A program made the position numbers and the translations under genes. A model generated the notes under the pieces. That model was not told the origin of the DNA. It was given only the letters and a program-made list of their open reading frames with translations, and did not search any database. Shown here piece by piece: positions 12,231-13,793 of a DNA stretch of 13,793 nt (within the stretch, counting starts at the first letter, position 1; every line of letters starts with the position of its first letter). Source of the DNA: Chitinophagales bacterium (GTDB lineage: Bacteria; Bacteroidota; Bacteroidia; Chitinophagales; UBA2359); NCBI GenBank assembly GCA_020631035.1, contig JAHDIA010000072.1, positions 1 to 13,793 on the forward strand, given 5' to 3'.

Positions 12231-13787
12231 ATGAGTAAGAAAAAAACAACAGATAATTTATATGAATTAATACAAGCATTGAGTAAAAGTGAAAAGCGTC
12301 ATTTTAAGTTATATGCTCAACGCTATAATCAAAAAAGTAAATCAAAAAAAAACAATACAATTGAATTGTTTGATTTTATTGTAAAATTAGATTTGTATGA
12401 TACAAATCTAATTCAACAGCATTTTGCGGGGAAAAATATTGCTCAAAATTTGGGTTATGAAAAACACAGGCTGTATCAGTTGATACTGGAAAGTCTCAAT
12501 GATTATCATCGACAGTACTCCACTAGGGTTAAAGCTTTACACTTACTCCAACAAATTGAAATTTTGTTTGGTAAGGCATTATATAAACAAGTTGGAAAGC
12601 TTATTCAAAAAGGACTAAAATTAATTAAAGATAAAAACTTATATGATTTAGAGTATCAATTTAATGAATGGGTTATTATATTTTTAAAACAGCAAAACAA
12701 AATAGGAGGAAACTATGACGAATTTGGGCAAGCACTAACAAAAAGGATACAACTTTTGGATTATATACGAAATGAGGTGGAGTACAATAACATTGCCTTT
12801 AATATTATAGAATTACATTATGAGGGCAGAACTGAGTCCGAAGAAATTCTAAAAAAATATTGCGAACCTATATTCAGTAATCCCTTACTCAGTAGTATAG
12901 ATAATGCAATAACACTCAAAGCTAAATATGCTTATCTAAGTATTTATGTTTTGTATGAGTATTTTAGTGCCAATCACAAAAATGCGGTAAGATACAGTAT
13001 ACAATTGGTTGAACTATTTGAGAGTAATCCAGTATTTCTCAACGAAAACCTTAGAAGATATACAACTGTATTGTTCAACCTATCCTTTTCCTATATTGGT
13101 CTGAAAGACTTTGACAATGCCCAAAAAACTATTGAGAAATATCAAAGTTTACCAGAAGTTTATGGGAAGCACTTCAAAAAAAATGAAGTAATATATCATG
13201 AACAACAGTGTATAGTGATGGAACTTACTTGTTACAATGATTTTGGCTATTTTGAGAACAGTCTCAAAAAAATTGGAATGGTCAAAAGTAAGATTGCTCA
13301 AGTAAAAGAAGTTGAAAACATGTATAATTATGCTATAATGTACTATATGATTGGACTAGCTTATTTTGGTACAAATCAATATATTAAAGCAGAAGACTGG
13401 ATCAAAAAATATAAAGAAACATTCTCTGATAAATTACGTCAAGATTTTCAATTTGCAATGCGTTTATTTTTGGTTTTGGTACAAATAGAACTCAATAATC
13501 CAAGCACTGCTAATTATTACTTGGGTAATTTAGATTACTATCAAAGAAAATTAGGATTGCATAAAGAAGTAGAAAAAACAATCATTTCATGTTTGAGAAA
13601 AATAACAAGTGCAATGTTTAAATCAGGAAAAGAACAAAAGAGAAATTACAAATTGAGTTTTGAAAAAATGAATGCCTTGAATTCTAATAGCAATGTTTAT
13701 CGAGTTTTTAATGCTTGGCTCCAAAGTAAAGTAAATGAAGGAGAATCTTTTGCTCAAATTTATCAGAGAATCTTTTTGGAAATATAG
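12231..13787 (+). CDS. Helical-repeat (TPR-like) protein of unknown function
   Basis: The 518-residue protein is not assigned to a named family. It has no signal peptide or membrane segment, so it is probably cytoplasmic. It is almost all helical, rich in Lys, Tyr, Leu and Asn. The N-terminal part (LYELIQALSKSEKRHFKLYA, 11-30) is of a kind seen at the start of large, uncharacterised Bacteroidota proteins. The middle and C-terminal parts contain degenerate TPR-like helix pairs, such as TVLFNLSFSYIGLKDFDNAQ and YMIGLAYFGTNQYIKAEDW, where the G-x-x-Y and A-x-x-W pattern is visible. It starts at an ATG after a long AT-rich leader and ends six bases before the window edge. The gene looks more AT-rich than its neighbours by eye. 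A scaffold or regulator role is possible, with no evidence for any activity. Confidence 0.85.
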   Translation: MSKKKTTDNLYELIQALSKSEKRHFKLYAQRYNQKSKSKKNNTIELFDFIVKLDLYDTNLIQQHFAGKNIAQNLGYEKHRLYQLILESLNDYHRQYSTRVKALHLLQQIEILFGKALYKQVGKLIQKGLKLIKDKNLYDLEYQFNEWVIIFLKQQNKIGGNYDEFGQALTKRIQLLDYIRNEVEYNNIAFNIIELHYEGRTESEEILKKYCEPIFSNPLLSSIDNAITLKAKYAYLSIYVLYEYFSANHKNAVRYSIQLVELFESNPVFLNENLRRYTTVLFNLSFSYIGLKDFDNAQKTIEKYQSLPEVYGKHFKKNEVIYHEQQCIVMELTCYNDFGYFENSLKKIGMVKSKIAQVKEVENMYNYAIMYYMIGLAYFGTNQYIKAEDWIKKYKETFSDKLRQDFQFAMRLFLVLVQIELNNPSTANYYLGNLDYYQRKLGLHKEVEKTIISCLRKITSAMFKSGKEQKRNYKLSFEKMNALNSNSNVYRVFNAWLQSKVNEGESFAQIYQRIFLEI

Positions 13788-13793
13788 TCTTAG

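Overview
The window looks like chromosomal DNA of a low-GC, gliding-type Bacteroidota. The pointers are a GldB-type lipoprotein, a small protein carrying both kinds of type IX secretion (T9SS) sorting module, a PorT-like beta-barrel, a Bacteroidota promoter (TTG-N19-TAAATTTG) in front of panC, and nearly no Shine-Dalgarno sequences. No rRNA, tRNA, CRISPR array, phage gene, transposase or integrase was found.

Layout. 1-345 (-) is the N-terminal part of an alpha/beta hydrolase that runs off the left edge. 346-710 is non-coding and holds three imperfect tandem repeats. 711-3710 (-) is a tight cluster, in transcription order ruvB, a small secreted T9SS protein, and an AlkC-type DNA glycosylase. 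3711-4226 is non-coding and full of structure: palindromes containing GGTGTCACC, an intrinsic terminator, and copy A of a 141-nt repeat. 4227-5399 (-) is a short-chain-type acyl-CoA dehydrogenase, preceded by a 203-bp gap with an inverted-repeat element. 5603-7992 (-) is an operon-like run: panC, a UPF0104/YbhN-type membrane protein, and an RfaE2-type heptose-1-phosphate adenylyltransferase that overlaps its upstream neighbour by 59 bp. 7993-8480 is non-coding and holds the panC promoter, palindromes and copy B of the dispersed repeat. 8481-9227 (-) is an outer-membrane beta-barrel protein, divergent from gldB (9283-10305, +). Next on the + strand is a rhodanese-like protein with a collagen-like insert (10463-11869), a strong hairpin, a 279-bp AT-rich leader, and a 518-residue helical-repeat protein of unknown function (12231-13787).

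How the genes fit together. Most are housekeeping: branch migration and alkylation repair (ruvB, alkC), pantothenate synthesis (panC), heptose activation for surface polysaccharide (rfaE2), acyl-CoA oxidation, and gliding/T9SS envelope functions. No classical defence or mobile system is visible.

The most unusual items are (1) a rhodanese fold apparently interrupted right after its active-site cysteine loop by about 290 residues containing collagen Gly-X-Y repeats and a Ca-binding-like Cys-flanked module; (2) a small protein with a type-B-like T9SS module at its N-terminus and a type-A module at its C-terminus; and (3) a diverged non-coding repeat present twice, each copy abutting the T-tract of a terminator.
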